The notes: generated by a model not told the origin, from the sequence alone. Counted from the stretch's first letter, positions 18,366 through 27,363 are shown. The stretch: 36,264 nucleotides of DNA from Bacteroidales bacterium (GCA_029007825.1 JAQXIO010000036.1:1-36264), one strand, 5' to 3'. Made by a program: numbers and translations.

Positions 18366-18412
18366 GTTACCATTCGGTAACAAATATAAGTTACCCATCG
18401 GTAACATGCAAG
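18366..18412 (-). promoter_or_regulatory. TetR operon promoter with twin operators
   Basis: Two perfect palindromes, GTTACCATTCGGTAAC (18366-18381) and GTTACCCATCGGTAAC (18390-18405), lie 24 bases apart centre to centre. On the minus strand the -7 box TATATTTG (18388-18381) sits between them, and CTTG (18412-18409) is a one-mismatch -33 box at a 20-base spacer. One operator therefore occupies the spacer and the other touches the -7 box and the transcript start. Bound repressor would block polymerase. Confidence 0.85.
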
Positions 18413-18422
18413 CTAAATAAAG

Positions 18423-18452
18423 AAAATCTCAAATTTATTTATTTGAGATTTT
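18423..18452. terminator. Perfect hairpin between the acetyltransferase and TetR genes
   Basis: AAAATCTCAAAT (18423-18434) pairs exactly with ATTTGAGATTTT (18441-18452) around a 6-base loop. It lies 150 bases past the stop of the minus-strand acetyltransferase gene and upstream of the TetR promoter, so it probably insulates the regulated operon from read-through. The stem is AT-rich and T tracts are short. Confidence 0.5.
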
Positions 18453-18600
18453 TATTCGGTATTTCTAAACACTTCCGAATTTCAAGCGACAATAAGGGTA
18501 TGTGAGCTACCTGCAAAGCAGAAAGAAGCTATGTACCAGAAAAGCACATAATGTCAATTTAAAAGGCTCCATCCTGCCTATTATGCCCTGTTATTGGAAT

Positions 18601-19185
18601 TTACAACTGCCTGATTATCCGGCAGGGATTACCGAAAGCCAGAACATCCGATGGTATCGATTTGGTTACCACACTACCGGCCCCGACCGTTACATTGTCT
18701 CCAATCGTTACACCAGGAAGAATTATGCTCCCGCCTCCTATCCAAACATTATCACCGATCGTAACCGGTAATGCCTGTGTCTTGCAAAAGGAAAAATCAT
18801 CTGTCGATGTGGGGGGAACAATCCGGTCCGAAGCTTTGACAGGATGAAAAGCCGTATAAATCTGAACGAACGGAGCGATCAAAACATTGCTCCCTATTCT
18901 TATGGTATTGCAATCAAGAAAAACACAATTACAGTTTATTTCCGTATTTTCACCTATGTGGATATTTTCACCGTAATCACAAAAAAAGGGTGCAGCAATC
19001 CATAAATTCCTGCCTTTGCTCCCAAGCAACTGCGAAAGAATTTTATCTAACCGCACACGATCGGTTGAATCCGTAGAATTATACTGCATTACAAGCCTCT
19101 TCGCAAGATGCCATCTATCTATAAGCTCTTTATCTCCGCCATCATAAATCTCGCCATTCATCATTTTTTCTTTTTCGGTTTTCAT
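18601..19185 (-). CDS. Maltose/galactoside-type sugar O-acetyltransferase
   Basis: This encodes 194 residues from ATG 19185. The N-terminal helical Maa domain ('MKTEKEKMMNGEIYDGGDKEL...AKRLVMQYN', with a short break) precedes a left-handed beta-helix of hexapeptide repeats ('IHIGENTEINCNCVF', 'IGDNVWIGGGSIILPGVTIG', 'VTVGAGSVVTKSIPSDVLAFGNP'). 'IYTAFHPVKASDR' contains the catalytic His of the LacA/Maa/NodL group, which acetylates sugar hydroxyls from acetyl-CoA as a trimer. Length is normal for the family. The sugar acceptor cannot be read. It is cytoplasmic and stands alone. A possible -7 box TAATTTTG lies at 19243-19236 on the minus strand, but its -33 partner is spaced too far (23 bases). 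Confidence 0.9.
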   Translation of the reverse strand: MKTEKEKMMNGEIYDGGDKELIDRWHLAKRLVMQYNSTDSTDRVRLDKILSQLLGSKGRNLWIAAPFFCDYGENIHIGENTEINCNCVFLDCNTIRIGSNVLIAPFVQIYTAFHPVKASDRIVPPTSTDDFSFCKTQALPVTIGDNVWIGGGSIILPGVTIGDNVTVGAGSVVTKSIPSDVLAFGNPCRIIRQL

Positions 19186-19561
19186 CACTTATACATTTTA
19201 TTTTTAATCCGAATACACCACAACCACATTCAAAACAAAATTATACATACCGGTTATCAATATGAACAAATGACTTGCCCTATTCTTATCAGCCCAAACA
19301 TTAACTAAACGACCTGATAATAGTATAATATCACATGCTTATTCAAATATTTATTTCTCTTTTTTCTGAATGTAATATAAGACTTTATATTTTCCCTTTC
19401 GAAACAAACATACTATTTCTATACTATTTTAGTTTGAAACGTCATATCAAGCCGTTATAAATCTTTCACGACCCAATCCGGATAACAAATAATTCTATCA
19501 TATTCTTTCCATACTTACTCCGGCAGTTTGTCAATATCCTGTCTGAAATTCAATTTTGTCA
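19186..19561. other. AT-rich divergent intergenic region
   Basis: This 376-base stretch carries no supportable gene. It separates the minus-strand acetyltransferase from the plus-strand rhamnosidase and is very AT-rich. I found a possible weak promoter for the acetyltransferase near 19236-19270 and no hairpin, repeat or regulator-like palindrome that I could defend. Confidence 0.5.
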
Positions 19562-19593
19562 TTTGTAATCAAAGCATTTAATTTATACTTTTG
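19562..19593 (+). promoter_or_regulatory. Consensus promoter of the intact GH78 gene
   Basis: TTTG (19562-19565) and TACTTTTG (19586-19593) match both boxes exactly at a 20-base spacer. The transcript should start near 19600, giving a 60-base leader. Confidence 0.8.
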
Positions 19594-19663
19594 CTTACTA
19601 TGACATTATTGAATTACACAACGCAATATTGAAAAGATCGTTTTAAACAAACAATTGAAGACC

Positions 19664-22402
19664 ATGAAAAAAAGACTTTTTTCGGGGATAGTACTATCCC
19701 TCTTTTTGATGGGAATCCTTACCTTCTCATCATGTTCGAAAAGCACCAACGACTATCCGGTGGAATTGCTTTGCGAATACAAATCCCAGCCTTTGGGTAT
19801 AGACCAAACGGCTCCTCGCTTAGGATGGCAAATAGCTTCTCCTGACAGAGGTGTTGCACAAACTGCTTACAGAATACTGGTAGCCTCTTCTCCCGAACTT
19901 CTGAATGCCGAAAAAGGCGACATATGGGACAGTGGAAAAGTAGAGAGCGACGAATCTACCCTGATCGAATATGCAGGGAAGCCGCTCGAATCCGGAAAGC
20001 GTTATTACTGGATGGTACAAATATGGAACCAGGATGGCGCCAAAAGCAAATGGAGCGAACCTTCCTGGTTTGAAACCGGACTGCTCAATCCTTCCGATTG
20101 GAAGGCTCAATGGATCGCGTCAGGCGACACCAAAGATCCCAGACGCTCGGTTATTGTCCGCAAAGAATTCGATGTAAACAAACCCATCGAATCGGCCAGA
20201 CTATATGTAACCGGCTTAGGTAATTATGTTGCGAATATAAACGGGAAAAAAGTGGGCGACCAGATGCTTACCCCAGGATGGACCGACTATTACAAACGCC
20301 TGAACTATCAGGTGTATGATGTGACTGATATGTTGAAGGAAGGTTCAAATGCAATTGCCGGCACATTGGGTAATATGTGGTGGTCGAGCGGACTCGGCTG
20401 GATGCTGGGCGACCGTTACAGCGAAGGACCTCTCCGTTTTCTCGCTCAATTGGAAATTACCTACACGGATGGCAGCAAAGAGGATATCGTCACCGATGAA
20501 ACATGGAACGTCGCTCCTTCTCCAATAACATCAGATCATATATACGGAGGCGAACATTACGATGCACAACTCGAACAGGATGGATGGAATCTGCCGGGCT
20601 TTAAGGCTGAAGGCTGGAAACCGGTTATCGTGCTCGATACTTTTAAAATTGCATTGGGAACCCAAGTAGAGGATCCTATACGCATAACTACCGAAATGAA
20701 ACCGGTAAAAATAACGGAAGTAAAAAATAACGATTATGTTTTTGATTTCGGTCAAAATATGGTCGGACTTACCCGGTTGAAAGTAAAAGGAAAAAAGGGC
20801 ACTGTTATCACATTGCGGTACGCCGAGCTCCTGCACCCCGACGGTACGGTTGCACAGGAAAACCTGCGTAAGGCAAAAGCTACCGATACCTATACGCTGA
20901 AAGGCGGAGAAGAAGAGATTTATATTCCTTCGTTTACATACCATGGATTCCGTTATGTACAGGTAAACGGACTTACTGAAAAGCCGACAGAGGAAACACT
21001 TGTAGGGTTAGTATTCAATACCGATGCCAAAGAGGTGGGTTCATTCCACTCTTCTAACGAATTACTAAACCAGATATGGAGCAACTCTTTCTGGGGCTTA
21101 CGGGGTAATATTATGAGTGTACCCACAGATTGTCCGCAACGTGACGAACGCCTCGGATGGATGGGAGACGGACAAATCTTCGCTCCTACAGCATTCTATA
21201 ATATGAGGCTTGCTAATCTCTACGGAAAATGGACCCGCGATATGCGTGACGGACAGAATCAGACCGAAGGATGGGTAACCGATGTGAATCCCGCTATCGT
21301 TGTATTAGGACCTTCGAAACCGGCGTGGGGCGACGCTATCGCCGTAGTACCATGGACGATGTATGAATTTTACGGAGATAAAAAAATTCTCGAAGATAAT
21401 TACGAGGCCATAAAAAAATGGGTGGGTTACATGGACTCAAAAAGTGAAAACAACCTCTATTTCTGGTCAAACGGCTCCGACTGGTACGGATACGGTGACT
21501 GGGTTCCTGTCGTTCCTTCTCCTACCAAACCCATCGGTGGCCTTTATTACTATTATTGTAATAAGGTTTTGTCAGAGATGGCTAAACTTTTAGGTAAAGA
21601 CGACGAAGCAAAAAAATATGCCGACCGTTTGCCTCTTATAGCCAAAGCATATCAGGACGCTTACTATAATCCGGCTACACAGCAGTACGAGGGTGCAACA
21701 CAATCTGCAAACCTTCTTCCTCTGTATTTCGGAATAACCCCTGAAGACCAAAAAGAAGGAGTTCTTAAGAACCTTGTAGCAGACATCAAGAACCGCGATA
21801 CTCATGTAAGTACCGGATTTATCGGAAGTGCATATATATTACCCTTATTGAGTGAAAACGGCCAGCATGAACTGGCTTACCAGCTGGCAACACAACGTAC
21901 TTATCCGTCGTGGGGCTATATGGTCGATCAGGGAGCAACGACCGTATGGGAATTGTGGAACAGCGATAAAGAGAAACCTGAAGGGATGAATTCGCGTAAC
22001 CACTTTACTTACGGAAGTGTGGCGGCATGGTATTACGGTTATCTTGCCGGTATCCGCCCAAACATCGACGAACCCGGATTTAAAAAGATAACGATCGCTC
22101 CTATGCCCGCCGGCGATCTTACGTTTGTAAAGGCTTCAACCGAAACTCTTTACGGAACGATTGCTTCCGAATGGGAAAAACACGGCAACGAATTCATTCT
22201 TACCGTAAATATTCCGGCCAATACGACCGCTGAAGTTTCTATGCCGGCAACGGAACAATCAACGATAACAGAGAGCGACAAAGCTCTCGTCAGCAACGGA
22301 AAAAAAGCTGCCGATGCTCCCAGCATACAGTTCATCGGAATGCGCGAAGGCCGGGCATATTTCAATGTAGGTTCAGGTACTTATACGTTTACGGTTAAAT
22401 AA
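19664..22402 (+). CDS. GH78 alpha-L-rhamnosidase lipoprotein, intact
   Basis: This encodes 912 residues from ATG 19664; the open frame extends to an upstream TTG at 19655. The lipoprotein signal places Cys24 in 'LTFSSCSKS', so it is anchored at the envelope. Domains in order are an Fn3-like N-domain ('KGDIWDSGKVESDES', 'KRYYWMVQIWNQDG'), a jelly-roll ('VTGLGNYVANINGKKVGDQ'), a concanavalin-like domain ('VFDFGQNMVGLTRLKVKG'), the (alpha/alpha)6 catalytic barrel and a terminal sandwich. 'DCPQRDERLGWMGDGQ' gives acidic residues Asp489, Glu495 and Asp502, and 'TTVWELWN' gives the probable base Glu763. It removes alpha-L-rhamnose ends from pectic or glycoside substrates. Unlike the split GH78 at 3037-5813, its frame is continuous. 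It has its own promoter and terminator. Confidence 0.93.
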   Translation: MKKRLFSGIVLSLFLMGILTFSSCSKSTNDYPVELLCEYKSQPLGIDQTAPRLGWQIASPDRGVAQTAYRILVASSPELLNAEKGDIWDSGKVESDESTLIEYAGKPLESGKRYYWMVQIWNQDGAKSKWSEPSWFETGLLNPSDWKAQWIASGDTKDPRRSVIVRKEFDVNKPIESARLYVTGLGNYVANINGKKVGDQMLTPGWTDYYKRLNYQVYDVTDMLKEGSNAIAGTLGNMWWSSGLGWMLGDRYSEGPLRFLAQLEITYTDGSKEDIVTDETWNVAPSPITSDHIYGGEHYDAQLEQDGWNLPGFKAEGWKPVIVLDTFKIALGTQVEDPIRITTEMKPVKITEVKNNDYVFDFGQNMVGLTRLKVKGKKGTVITLRYAELLHPDGTVAQENLRKAKATDTYTLKGGEEEIYIPSFTYHGFRYVQVNGLTEKPTEETLVGLVFNTDAKEVGSFHSSNELLNQIWSNSFWGLRGNIMSVPTDCPQRDERLGWMGDGQIFAPTAFYNMRLANLYGKWTRDMRDGQNQTEGWVTDVNPAIVVLGPSKPAWGDAIAVVPWTMYEFYGDKKILEDNYEAIKKWVGYMDSKSENNLYFWSNGSDWYGYGDWVPVVPSPTKPIGGLYYYYCNKVLSEMAKLLGKDDEAKKYADRLPLIAKAYQDAYYNPATQQYEGATQSANLLPLYFGITPEDQKEGVLKNLVADIKNRDTHVSTGFIGSAYILPLLSENGQHELAYQLATQRTYPSWGYMVDQGATTVWELWNSDKEKPEGMNSRNHFTYGSVAAWYYGYLAGIRPNIDEPGFKKITIAPMPAGDLTFVKASTETLYGTIASEWEKHGNEFILTVNIPANTTAEVSMPATEQSTITESDKALVSNGKKAADAPSIQFIGMREGRAYFNVGSGTYTFTVK

Positions 22403-22455
22403 CCTGCAATCACCTTAGCTATCCGAAGATACATACGGATACCTCCTAATAATCA

Positions 22456-22499
22456 AACAGGCCTCTTTATTCTTCCAATAAGAAATAAAGAGGCCTGTT
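22456..22499 (+). terminator. Long-stem terminator of the GH78 gene
   Basis: AACAGGCCTCTTTATT (22456-22471) and AATAAAGAGGCCTGTT (22484-22499) form a perfect 16-bp stem with a 12-base loop. The downstream tail is only mildly T-rich. Confidence 0.75.
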
Positions 22500-22587
22500 C
22501 TCCTTTGAAGTCAGGACATAGCGGAATACGATAATCAATAAACAAATGGTTTTAAATGTATTATCTATCTCTTCTATCTTATTTTAC

Positions 22588-22761
22588 TTAGAGCCTGTTT
22601 TAATTTTCCACAAAAAAGTTTACACTATTTTTCGCTCTGTTTTGAGCTTTTTTTCTTGCTTTTACTCGTCACATAATCCGCTATGCTCCTTATAAAAATA
22701 AGAAAATATCCACGAAAACAATTCTCAAAACAGTAGCAAGCTAAATTTAAACAGGCTCTTA
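22588..22761. mobile_element. 168-bp MITE with TTA target duplication
   Basis: The element spans 22591-22758 and is flanked by direct TTA copies (22588-22590, 22759-22761). Its ends are GAGCCTGTTTTAATTT and, in reverse complement, GAGCCTGTTTAAATTT: 16 bases with one mismatch. A second perfect inverted pair, CTGTTTTGAG (22637-22646) and CTCAAAACAG (22724-22733), lies inside. There is no open frame for a transposase, so it must be mobilised in trans. The three-base TNA duplication and GAGCCTG ends recall the IS1031 branch of the IS5 family; that assignment is inference. It sits 135 bases before the thioferritin start. Confidence 0.82.
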
Positions 22762-22893
22762 ATTTTATTACAAAACAGAATACTTCGTTAAACAAAACGG
22801 CAGCGAAAACAGTTATATCAGCAAATGAGCACCGGTGATAAAGCTAAAATCCCGGAACAGCCCTTAAATAAAAAACATTTAAATAATTGTATT

Positions 22894-23406
22894 ATGGGAA
22901 AGTATGCCGTAAAAATCTCAAAACTTGATGTTCCTGAGTTACTGAAAACATTAAACGCAGCCTTAGCTGAAGAATGGCTTGCATATTATCAATATTGGAT
23001 CGGAGCCCGCCTTATGGAAGGCCCTATGCGTAGTGAAATCGAACCTGAATTACTGAAACATGCCAATGAAGAATTAGGTCATGCCGTAAAACTCGCAGAC
23101 CGTATTATTCAGTTAGAAGGAACTCCTATCATTAATCCTAAAGATTGGTTCAGTCTTGCCGGCTGTACTTACGAAGCTCCCAGCGATCCGTTTGTAGAAA
23201 CGATCCTTATGCAAAACCTGAGAGGTGAACGCTGTGCAATTCAACGTTACGAAGATATTGCCAACTTTACCGAAGGAAAAGATTACGATACATTTGAAAT
23301 AGCGTTGAGCATCCTAAAAGAAGAGCTTGAACATGAAGAAGATATCGAGTCATGGATGAAAGACCTCAACCGCATGAAAGAAGAATTCAAAAAAATCAAA
23401 ATGTAA
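22894..23406 (+). CDS. DPS-like ferritin (thioferritin)
   Basis: This 170-residue four-helix protein is of the DPS-like class known from Bacteroides fragilis and archaea, which oxidises ferrous iron, often with hydrogen peroxide, and stores it in a 12-subunit cage. The ferroxidase ligands are visible as Glu26 or Glu27 ('LAEEWLAYYQYW'), Glu60-x-x-His63 ('NEELGHA'), Glu112 and Glu144-x-x-His147 ('EELEHEED'). The paired cysteines Cys91 ('LAGCTYEAP') and Cys114 ('RGERCAIQRYE') are the thioferritin hallmark next to the iron site. ATG 22894 gives the usual start; an in-frame ATG at 22825 would add 23 polar residues. Likely role: oxygen and peroxide defence in an anaerobe. A MITE lies upstream and I see no consensus promoter after it. 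Confidence 0.9.
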   Translation: MGKYAVKISKLDVPELLKTLNAALAEEWLAYYQYWIGARLMEGPMRSEIEPELLKHANEELGHAVKLADRIIQLEGTPIINPKDWFSLAGCTYEAPSDPFVETILMQNLRGERCAIQRYEDIANFTEGKDYDTFEIALSILKEELEHEEDIESWMKDLNRMKEEFKKIKM

Positions 23407-23428
23407 TAATAGTGTTTTGAAAAACCAC

Positions 23429-23463
23429 AAAAAGAGGATATCGGTCGATATCCTCTTTTTTTA
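23429..23463. terminator. Strong bidirectional terminator
   Basis: AAAAAGAGGATATC (23429-23442) and GATATCCTCTTTTT (23447-23460) form a perfect 14-bp stem with a GGTC loop and a T tail. The mirrored A/T flanks let it end both the thioferritin gene (+) and the large glycosidase gene (-). Confidence 0.92.
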
Positions 23464-23491
23464 TCTTAAAGCTATTCAATCATTATTAAGC

Positions 23492-26400
23492 TTACTTTTT
23501 CACAAACGGTATCGTTTCTGTTTTTTCTTTTCCCTGAACAACAAGGAAATAAGTTCCTGCTACAAGATGTGAAATATCCAAGGTCACGCTTCCGGATGTT
23601 ACTGTTTCAGACATAAAACGAATCCCGTCCGGATTATAAACACCAAGCCTTTGTGCTGTAAATCCTGTTTCCGGAATACCGATATAAATAACATCATACG
23701 CCGGATTAGGATAAACCGATATCTGCTTTTCTCCATCTGTATCATCCATTCCAACGCAAGTACCGCAACAAGACGAACCCTGATTCAAAATATCGATTTC
23801 GACCAATTCATTTACGGACGGATTATCTGCTACATAGGCTCTCAATCGTACTTTTCCGCTACAAGCTCCTGTGGCCCGCAATGTTAATTCGCTCAACCCG
23901 TTTACACTCATAGTAAATGCCGGAGCCACCTCCGTTTCATTAAGCAATTCCCATTTTACCGTTGTCAGAAAAGCATTGTCGGGAGAAACCTTAGGTGTTA
24001 ACTTCGTAATACCTTTCGGTTCCTCTATTGTCCGATTCCCTGCTATCTCGAGCTGCTCACATTTTACACGATCAAAATATCCTAACGGCAATGCGTCGAA
24101 TCGAGGATCATCACCTTCAAATGTATATAATACCATGCTATATTTCGGAACTTTAACCAACATGCCATCTGAAATAGTTAAGTTCTCCAGGGTATCGGCG
24201 GTAAAAGTCTCACGAACAGAAGGGTCGTCTCCGCTTATTAAATAACGGGTTCCCGAAGTTGCTTTCGGGTTCACACCTTCCGGCAAATTCAATTGCACAG
24301 TATAATCGTTATGAAAGTCCCGGCTGAAAAGCAGGATACTCCATTTTGTACCCTGATTATAAACGGAAGCTCCTATCGGATCATAATCCAAAAGCGGTAC
24401 CGGAATCCATGAACTATTCCTTATCATTAATGTATTATTGGTTTCTACGTCACTGCTGACAATATGCCCTTTACAATACCGATTGATTAAACTTGCCATA
24501 GCATAATGTGCCAAAGGTGTTCCGTCATTAAGGGTAATACGCCACTCTCCCCCGTCGATACCATAAATAGAAGGAACGATAGAACCATAACGCATGCTGG
24601 CTGTCAGGTAATCATTTAAAATCACTCCTTGCCCGAGATTTCCGAAATAACTGGAAGTAGAAGCTTGCGCTTCATAAAAATAGGTATAGAGAGGTGCTCC
24701 GGTCTCAATAATCTGATTTTTCATTCCGATCTGCAAACCTTCCAGATTTCTTTTCATTTGTTGCTGGCGTCTTTCATAATAATTATAAACCTGCTCCTCA
24801 TCGGTGAACTCCGGATTATAAGTGAAATCTCCCCCCAGATACCCGGCGGTACCTAATGTATTCACTTCTCCCCTATCTCCTTTAATAACCTGTTCATTCA
24901 ATCCGTAACTATCTCCGGAATGTGGATTACGTGCGCTGTAAACCATATATACCAGATCTTTTATGTCATTCCAATATGGAGAGGTACGTATCGTATCGGC
25001 CATCCTGCGGCACCATTGCCCGTATGCCAGATAATCTTTTCCAATCGGTGCATTATGAGCATCCGCTCCCCATACTTCATTACCGAACTCCAGAATCAGA
25101 CCTTTGCTTTTTCCTTTTGCCAAAAGCGGTTCGGAATAACCTTCCAATGTACGGACACGACCGTAAGGACTATTCATCGGACCCGCAAGATATTCAATCA
25201 GGTTCAGAAATGTTTTCGGATCGCTGATATAATCAACAGTATAATCGATGCCGCTACCTCCGCTTAAACCTCCGTTTCCATCTTTCGTTCCTATACACAA
25301 TGCATAATAAGCACCTATTTCATTTACAAAATTCATATTGTCCGCATGTGTCGCATGTTTTACACTACTGCCGACCGATATAAAGGCACGATCGGAATCC
25401 GGACCGGTAGCTTTCTCAAACGCATATTCATTAGCGTCCAAACCACCCCAACGAAGAGCGCCCAGATGATAATTACGTACCAACCTGTTAAATGTATTAT
25501 TGCCATTATTCTCAAACAGAGAACCGTCCTTAAAAGGAGCATTTAAACCGAATCCCCAATTCCACGAAACATTACGTTTCTCAATATTTACCCGGGCTCG
25601 ATATTCTCCAAATTCCAAACCCGATTCGTCCATTGGATCGAACTCTCCGGTAGAAAGATACTTCACCGTACTTTTTTCAGAAGCTATCCATGATCCATTA
25701 TAAGCAACGACCTGGATGCCGTACGATGTTTCGGGTTTTAACCCTCTAATCAATATCGTATCGGTAAAAATTTTATCGTCCGTATTATATAAGACGTTGT
25801 CAACATATACATCATAAGCTATAGGTACGGAACCGGAAGCATCCGCTCCTTTCCATGTAACCTTGAGCGTTTCTCCGGTAGCTTTTATTTTCATTATACT
25901 TGTAGGAGCATCGGGCGGAATCGTGCTGGATTTTAAGGTATTCGCAACGACGACTTTACTGATTTCCGATTCATTGCCTAACTCATCGACCGTGCAGACA
26001 AACAGATCATATATTGTTTCCGGGCTCAATCCTTCTATTTGAAAAACCGTATTTTCAATGACATCCGCATTCATCCGAACACCGTTGGCATATATATTAT
26101 AACCGGCAATCCTGGCAATTTTCGCTCCATGACTGACCGCCGTCCAGGCCAAACGCACCGATTTGTCGGATATCGTTACTATTTTCACATTCTGAGGGAT
26201 CTCCGGTTTTATTACATCATATGAAGGAGCCAGCAACTCGGCCGGAATATACTGCTCTTCTATTCCCGGACCACTTACCTTTATGCCGTACTCAAGCAAA
26301 TGTATAAACCATCTCTCTGCGTATATCGGATACACCTTACCTTCCTGAAGAAAAACAGGTTCGGAAATCATTCCTTTCCCATCTTGTGCAGGAACGCCGG

Positions 26401-27157
26401 CATTGCCATTATCTGAAATAAAAGCAATCGCTTTTGCCGCTGCCCACGATGTACAGGTCGTATCGATGAAAACACCACCTGCAGCTTCGGCAGCCGCAAA
26501 AGAGAATATATAATTCCCGGTCCGGGGCGGAATAAAAAAGCCTTTAAGGGAAGATGTCGCCATATCAATAATAGGATCCGGGTTACACGCTACACAATTC
26601 CCGGCAATCGTAATTTTAGGAAAAATCATCTCCCATTTTTCGTAATTCTCTCCCCAGAATGTTTTATCGCGTTCACCCGGAACATGAGCGGAAGTAAGCA
26701 ACTCACTATAAACAGATGCTGCATTCGTCTGAATAGGATTCGTCTGCTGCCAAAAAACTATATCATAAAAATCCATCGTGATTCCGGGATTCCTGAACAC
26801 TTTTATATGAATCGTTATGTCCCTGAAAAAATCATCCAGATAGACCCGAAGTTTCACCGTCCCAGTCAAACCTTTATCCTTTATATTCAGAAGAGCAAAA
26901 TGTTCGCCTTCCGTATAAAGCATATCCGGCGTCTCAATCAAATTTTCACCTTCACGTATCTCGGTCCTGAATCCACTCCGTATCTGATCCGGTTCACGTA
27001 TATCCGATAAAATGATCTTATTTTTACCTGAATTTACAATGAAATCAATCTCTTCCTGTACTGAAAATGCAGCAACTGAAATTTCTCCGGCTGACTGACA
27101 AAAAGAGTAAGTAAAAGAACAAAGAAACAGGATTAGGCAATATAGACTCTTTTTCAT
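23492..27157 (-). CDS. Modular clan GH-A-like glycosidase with type IX secretion tail
   Basis: This encodes 1221 residues from ATG 27157 (signal peptide 'MKKSLYCLILFLCSFTYS'); the frame upstream to 27253 is discounted. After an N-terminal beta region comes a PA14-like domain ('SLKGFFIPPRTGNYIFSFAA'), then two fibronectin type III modules ('PEIPQNVKIVTISDKSVRLAW' region; 'PPDAPTSIMKI' region). A barrel follows with 'ILEFGNEVWG' (Glu694, probable acid/base) and 'QIIETGAPLYTYF' (Glu818, probable nucleophile), resembling arabinofuranosidase-like GH51/GH39 enzymes. The C-terminus has a Cys cluster ('SSCCGTCVG') and the sorting tail 'ISVYPNPAYDVIYIGIPE' to 'GTYFLVVQGK'. Type IX tails direct export across the outer membrane. 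Substrate unknown; the arabinose link is inference. Confidence 0.75.
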   Translation of the reverse strand: MKKSLYCLILFLCSFTYSFCQSAGEISVAAFSVQEEIDFIVNSGKNKIILSDIREPDQIRSGFRTEIREGENLIETPDMLYTEGEHFALLNIKDKGLTGTVKLRVYLDDFFRDITIHIKVFRNPGITMDFYDIVFWQQTNPIQTNAASVYSELLTSAHVPGERDKTFWGENYEKWEMIFPKITIAGNCVACNPDPIIDMATSSLKGFFIPPRTGNYIFSFAAAEAAGGVFIDTTCTSWAAAKAIAFISDNGNAGVPAQDGKGMISEPVFLQEGKVYPIYAERWFIHLLEYGIKVSGPGIEEQYIPAELLAPSYDVIKPEIPQNVKIVTISDKSVRLAWTAVSHGAKIARIAGYNIYANGVRMNADVIENTVFQIEGLSPETIYDLFVCTVDELGNESEISKVVVANTLKSSTIPPDAPTSIMKIKATGETLKVTWKGADASGSVPIAYDVYVDNVLYNTDDKIFTDTILIRGLKPETSYGIQVVAYNGSWIASEKSTVKYLSTGEFDPMDESGLEFGEYRARVNIEKRNVSWNWGFGLNAPFKDGSLFENNGNNTFNRLVRNYHLGALRWGGLDANEYAFEKATGPDSDRAFISVGSSVKHATHADNMNFVNEIGAYYALCIGTKDGNGGLSGGSGIDYTVDYISDPKTFLNLIEYLAGPMNSPYGRVRTLEGYSEPLLAKGKSKGLILEFGNEVWGADAHNAPIGKDYLAYGQWCRRMADTIRTSPYWNDIKDLVYMVYSARNPHSGDSYGLNEQVIKGDRGEVNTLGTAGYLGGDFTYNPEFTDEEQVYNYYERRQQQMKRNLEGLQIGMKNQIIETGAPLYTYFYEAQASTSSYFGNLGQGVILNDYLTASMRYGSIVPSIYGIDGGEWRITLNDGTPLAHYAMASLINRYCKGHIVSSDVETNNTLMIRNSSWIPVPLLDYDPIGASVYNQGTKWSILLFSRDFHNDYTVQLNLPEGVNPKATSGTRYLISGDDPSVRETFTADTLENLTISDGMLVKVPKYSMVLYTFEGDDPRFDALPLGYFDRVKCEQLEIAGNRTIEEPKGITKLTPKVSPDNAFLTTVKWELLNETEVAPAFTMSVNGLSELTLRATGACSGKVRLRAYVADNPSVNELVEIDILNQGSSCCGTCVGMDDTDGEKQISVYPNPAYDVIYIGIPETGFTAQRLGVYNPDGIRFMSETVTSGSVTLDISHLVAGTYFLVVQGKEKTETIPFVKK

Positions 27158-27235
27158 AAGGGTTAAAAGATTATAGTGAGTAACAACAATTTTTATAAAT
27201 AAATATCGCCCATCCGAACCATTGCTTCGACGGAA

Positions 27236-27243
27236 CAAAAATA
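27236..27243 (-). promoter_or_regulatory. Possible -7 box of the large glycosidase gene
   Basis: On the minus strand TATTTTTG matches TAnnTTTG exactly, about 80 bases before the start codon. No TTTG-like -33 box lies at the right distance, so the call is tentative. Confidence 0.35.
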
Positions 27244-27363
27244 TATTCAACAATTTTTTTCTACGGTAAAAAGACTGTCATGTCAAATGTATAAAACACA
27301 CTCGTCTTATGCAATTAAATTTAACATATAAATAGTATTATTTTTCAAACAGTTCTATATCCC

